A stretch of DNA of 64,000 nucleotides from Candidatus Promineifilum breve (GTDB lineage Bacteria > Chloroflexota > Anaerolineae > Promineifilales > Promineifilaceae): NCBI RefSeq assembly GCF_900066015.1, contig NZ_LN890655.1, positions 3,202,726 through 3,266,725 on the forward strand, written 5' to 3'. A program made the position numbers and the translations under genes. This document shows, piece by piece, positions 61,858 through 64,000 of the stretch; position 1 is the stretch's first letter; each line of letters opens with the position of its first letter. Below the pieces are notes generated by a model, which ran no database searches, was not told the DNA's origin, and saw only the letters and a list, made by a program, of their open reading frames with translations.

Positions 61858-64000
61858 ATGGCTATCCAGTTCGATATTGTTCGCCCGGATGATCTGTTGA
61901 ACCTGCGCCTGCGCGGCGTGAATTTGCGGCTGAACGCGGCCGACCCCCAGGCTCCAATTCTGGAGGTCGAGGAACCGCAGCGGCCGGCCTATCTCGTCGT
62001 CACCTTCCCGCCGCAAACCATCGCCGAGCGGGCCTATTTCGAAGCGCCCATCGTCGTCATCAACCAGGACCCGGCAAGCGGCGTGCCGGCCGATCCCGAC
62101 ACCAACCCGCCCAATAACCAGCCGCCGGTGAATAGCCCGCCGCTCGACGCGCCGGGCTATGCCGACAGCGCCCGGCCGGTCGTCGCCATGCTCGGCCGCC
62201 CCAGCCGCCTGGTCTTCAAGGTGCCGGCCGGCCACACCATCCCGTTCACGACCGAGGGCGTGCTCGACTGGTCGGCGCTGGAACTGAGCGTCAACCCCAT
62301 CGCCGCCATCGGCCGCGAGCCGACCAGCGAGGAGATCGCCGCCGCGCCGGGCATCCAGTCGCCGCAGGCCACGGAGACGGCGCTGGAAATGCCCTACCGG
62401 CTGATCCTCTCGCCCACGGCCGAGGTGGCCTGGAATCACCGCTCGGCGGCCTTCACCCATCACGGCCGGACGGAGATGTGGCACACGCGGATGCAGTTGC
62501 GCGCCATGGATGAGAATGGCGAGCCAATGGTCGAGGAACTGACGCGGGTCAACACCGCCCCCCTGCGCGCCATCTGGTCGCCCGACTACAACACCAGCCG
62601 CGGCCTGGACACCACCGCCCAAGACCCGGAATTGCAGCGCACGGCCATGGCCCCCAACGACCGCCACCAGATCGTCATCCTCACCTCGGCCTTCCACGGC
62701 TTTCTGGTCAAGAAAAAGATCAGCTTCCCGCTGATCCAGATGGTGGGGTTCAACGCTATAGGCCCGGCGGCCGGCAACGTCGCCGAATTCGCCAAACGCC
62801 CGTCGGCGTACCTGCCCAAAGGTAGCTACGAGGTCACCGTACCCTACGTGCCGGAACCGATTGAGGCGCGGCAGGTCATGCTGTCGCCGTTGGGCGGCTG
62901 GCTGAAGTCGCGTGGCCATTGGGATCCGCCCTTCGCCGCCCCGCCGCCCGACCTGCCCTCGCCCGACGATATTTTCGATGACATCTTCGACAACATCGGT
63001 GACATCATTGTGCCCGGCCTGCCACGGCCCCGCGCGCGCATCGCTAACCCAGTGGAGCGCATCGGCTTCCATGACCTCATCCTGCCCGACTTTATGATCA
63101 AGCAGGGTTCCGGCCAACTCGACCTGTCGGAGTGGGTCCACATCGCCACCCAGGGGCGCGACCATTACGTGCGCATCGTCTACGAGGGGGAGTTGTGGCC
63201 CTACCGCCACCGGGCGGCGCTGGTGAAGATCACCGAACGTAAATTTAAGGAGGTCGGCGGGATCGTCGGCGCCTACATGATCCAGCGCATGTTCATCGTC
63301 GTGCGCGAGCCGGAGAAGCGTTACAACGACCGCCGCCTGCCCTATCGCCGGGTGCGCCTGACGACCCTGGTCACACCCGACATCGCCGAGCCGGAGATCA
63401 AGCCCGGCACGGCGCGCTCATTCTGGGTCGAGGTGATGACGGGGACGGGCGAGGTCTACTTCCCGTTCCACGGCATCGCCGAAGACCACAACGGCCAGGA
63501 GTCGGATTTCGCCATCCCCATGATGTTCGTCTCCATCTCCGACCTGCCGGACAACGCGGCCACGGTCGCCAAGTTCTACAACGCCAAGGACATGATCGTC
63601 GAGCGGCAGGCCAACGTCCCCGGCCAGAAGATCACCTTCGCGCCCAAGAACAAAAACGGCGACACCACCAACGACAACACCGAACTGGTCACCGAGACGA
63701 TCAACTTCGTCGTCGATCCGGTGGAGGTCGCGCCGCGAATGCTCATGGCCGCGGTCAAGATTCCCCAGGTCAAGGAACTCCTCGGCACGGATCAGCCCAC
63801 GACCATCCGCTACTCGCCCGATTATCTGGCCAACGACTTCGACGGGGCCAACGGCGTCTTTGCCGAGATCGCCAAGCTGGATAACGGGACGTACAACGAC
63901 GAAAACCCGTTCGCCGGCATTCTGGCCGACACGCTGGGGGCGACGTTCAACTCCAAGCAGGCCGGCGGCATCGCCACGCCCAATATGTCCATCTCGACGT
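61858..64000 (+). CDS. Large protein of unknown function (partial, 3' end outside window)
   Basis: At least 714 codons are open from ATG 61858, preceded by GGGAGG 5-6 nt upstream, to the right edge. The protein has no signal peptide or membrane segment in the visible part. It is rich in beta-type and Pro-containing segments: DIVRPDDLLNLRLRGVNLRL at the start, VPAGHTIPF, HHGRTEMWHTRMQLR, an Asp-rich/Pro linker (PPPDLPSPDDIFDDIFDNIGD, pattern), then GRDHYVRIVYEGELWPYRHRA and ALVKITERKF. No family is recognised. Codon usage matches the rest of the window, so recent transfer is not indicated. Confidence 0.8.
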   Translation, partial: MAIQFDIVRPDDLLNLRLRGVNLRLNAADPQAPILEVEEPQRPAYLVVTFPPQTIAERAYFEAPIVVINQDPASGVPADPDTNPPNNQPPVNSPPLDAPGYADSARPVVAMLGRPSRLVFKVPAGHTIPFTTEGVLDWSALELSVNPIAAIGREPTSEEIAAAPGIQSPQATETALEMPYRLILSPTAEVAWNHRSAAFTHHGRTEMWHTRMQLRAMDENGEPMVEELTRVNTAPLRAIWSPDYNTSRGLDTTAQDPELQRTAMAPNDRHQIVILTSAFHGFLVKKKISFPLIQMVGFNAIGPAAGNVAEFAKRPSAYLPKGSYEVTVPYVPEPIEARQVMLSPLGGWLKSRGHWDPPFAAPPPDLPSPDDIFDDIFDNIGDIIVPGLPRPRARIANPVERIGFHDLILPDFMIKQGSGQLDLSEWVHIATQGRDHYVRIVYEGELWPYRHRAALVKITERKFKEVGGIVGAYMIQRMFIVVREPEKRYNDRRLPYRRVRLTTLVTPDIAEPEIKPGTARSFWVEVMTGTGEVYFPFHGIAEDHNGQESDFAIPMMFVSISDLPDNAATVAKFYNAKDMIVERQANVPGQKITFAPKNKNGDTTNDNTELVTETINFVVDPVEVAPRMLMAAVKIPQVKELLGTDQPTTIRYSPDYLANDFDGANGVFAEIAKLDNGTYNDENPFAGILADTLGATFNSKQAGGIATPNMSIST

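Noticed and set aside
61774-63210. Long minus-strand frame opposite the unknown protein
   Set aside because: It is the antisense shadow of the plus-strand gene, has His/Arg/Gly-rich composition and no recognisable motif.

Overview
The window reads as chromosomal DNA of a high-GC, free-living bacterium, most likely a Chloroflexota member (Anaerolineae/Caldilineae type, comparable to Candidatus Promineifilum). This is inferred from gene content: a B12-dependent ribonucleotide reductase, an archease/RtcB pair next to a translin-family gene, DUF3467, zinc-ribbon/PP2C/FHA genes, NarL-type two-component genes and lipoproteins with Thr/Pro/Ala-rich stalks. No rRNA, CRISPR array, prophage or complete insertion sequence is visible. 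One tRNA (Asp, GTC) is present.

Layout. 1-6245: minus-strand arginine operon argC-argB-argD, then a GNAT acetyltransferase and a large membrane protein that runs off the left edge; a promoter and a terminator/antiterminator-like leader precede argC. 6356-7201: lower-GC pair, a small RHH-like protein and an HNH nuclease. 7240-8472: cytochrome P450. 8587-11833: VTC-domain polyphosphate polymerase, DUF4956 membrane protein and CotH kinase lipoprotein. 12190-14785: class II ribonucleotide reductase with NrdR-like boxes. 14857-17355: PlsC, an unknown protein, a sulfite-oxidase-like enzyme and a small partner. 17510-21242: PP2C phosphatase, FHA and zinc-ribbon signalling genes. 21239-22770: RibD-like reductase and TauE/SafE permease. 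22820-26924: PfkB kinase and a complete ECF importer. 27170-31274: MetZ-like enzyme, second PP2C, RNase J. 31333-36093: nitroreductase, a small ORF with a zinc-ribbon protein, archease, RtcB and glycosyltransferase 9. 36105-37104: translin-like protein and DUF3467. 37117-47544: amino-sugar genes (double-SIS isomerase/deaminase, NagA, NagZ, solute-binding lipoprotein, ROK kinase, ROK repressor) interrupted by a spermidine-synthase-like membrane protein. 47917-48889: NYN protein and tRNA-Asp. 48981-57542: two AI-2E family permeases, YtxH protein, degenerate receiver protein, DUF3494 surface protein and a NarL-type kinase/regulator pair. 57758-61543: duplicated-domain lipoprotein, sphingosine-phosphate-lyase-like decarboxylase, FGGY kinase. 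61858-64000: start of a large unknown protein.

The most distinctive property is the density of short repeats. There are (i) tandem 7-nt (sometimes 6- or 8-nt) degenerate repeats, often in inverted pairs and in places inside coding sequence; (ii) REP/REPIN-like hairpins with a GTAG tetranucleotide, three of which supply the TAG stop codon of the adjacent gene; (iii) perfect long palindromes; and (iv) a 145-bp MITE-like element with a 10-bp target duplication. The strongest regulatory observation is the argC leader, where four mutually complementary segments end in a 12-bp hairpin plus T8.
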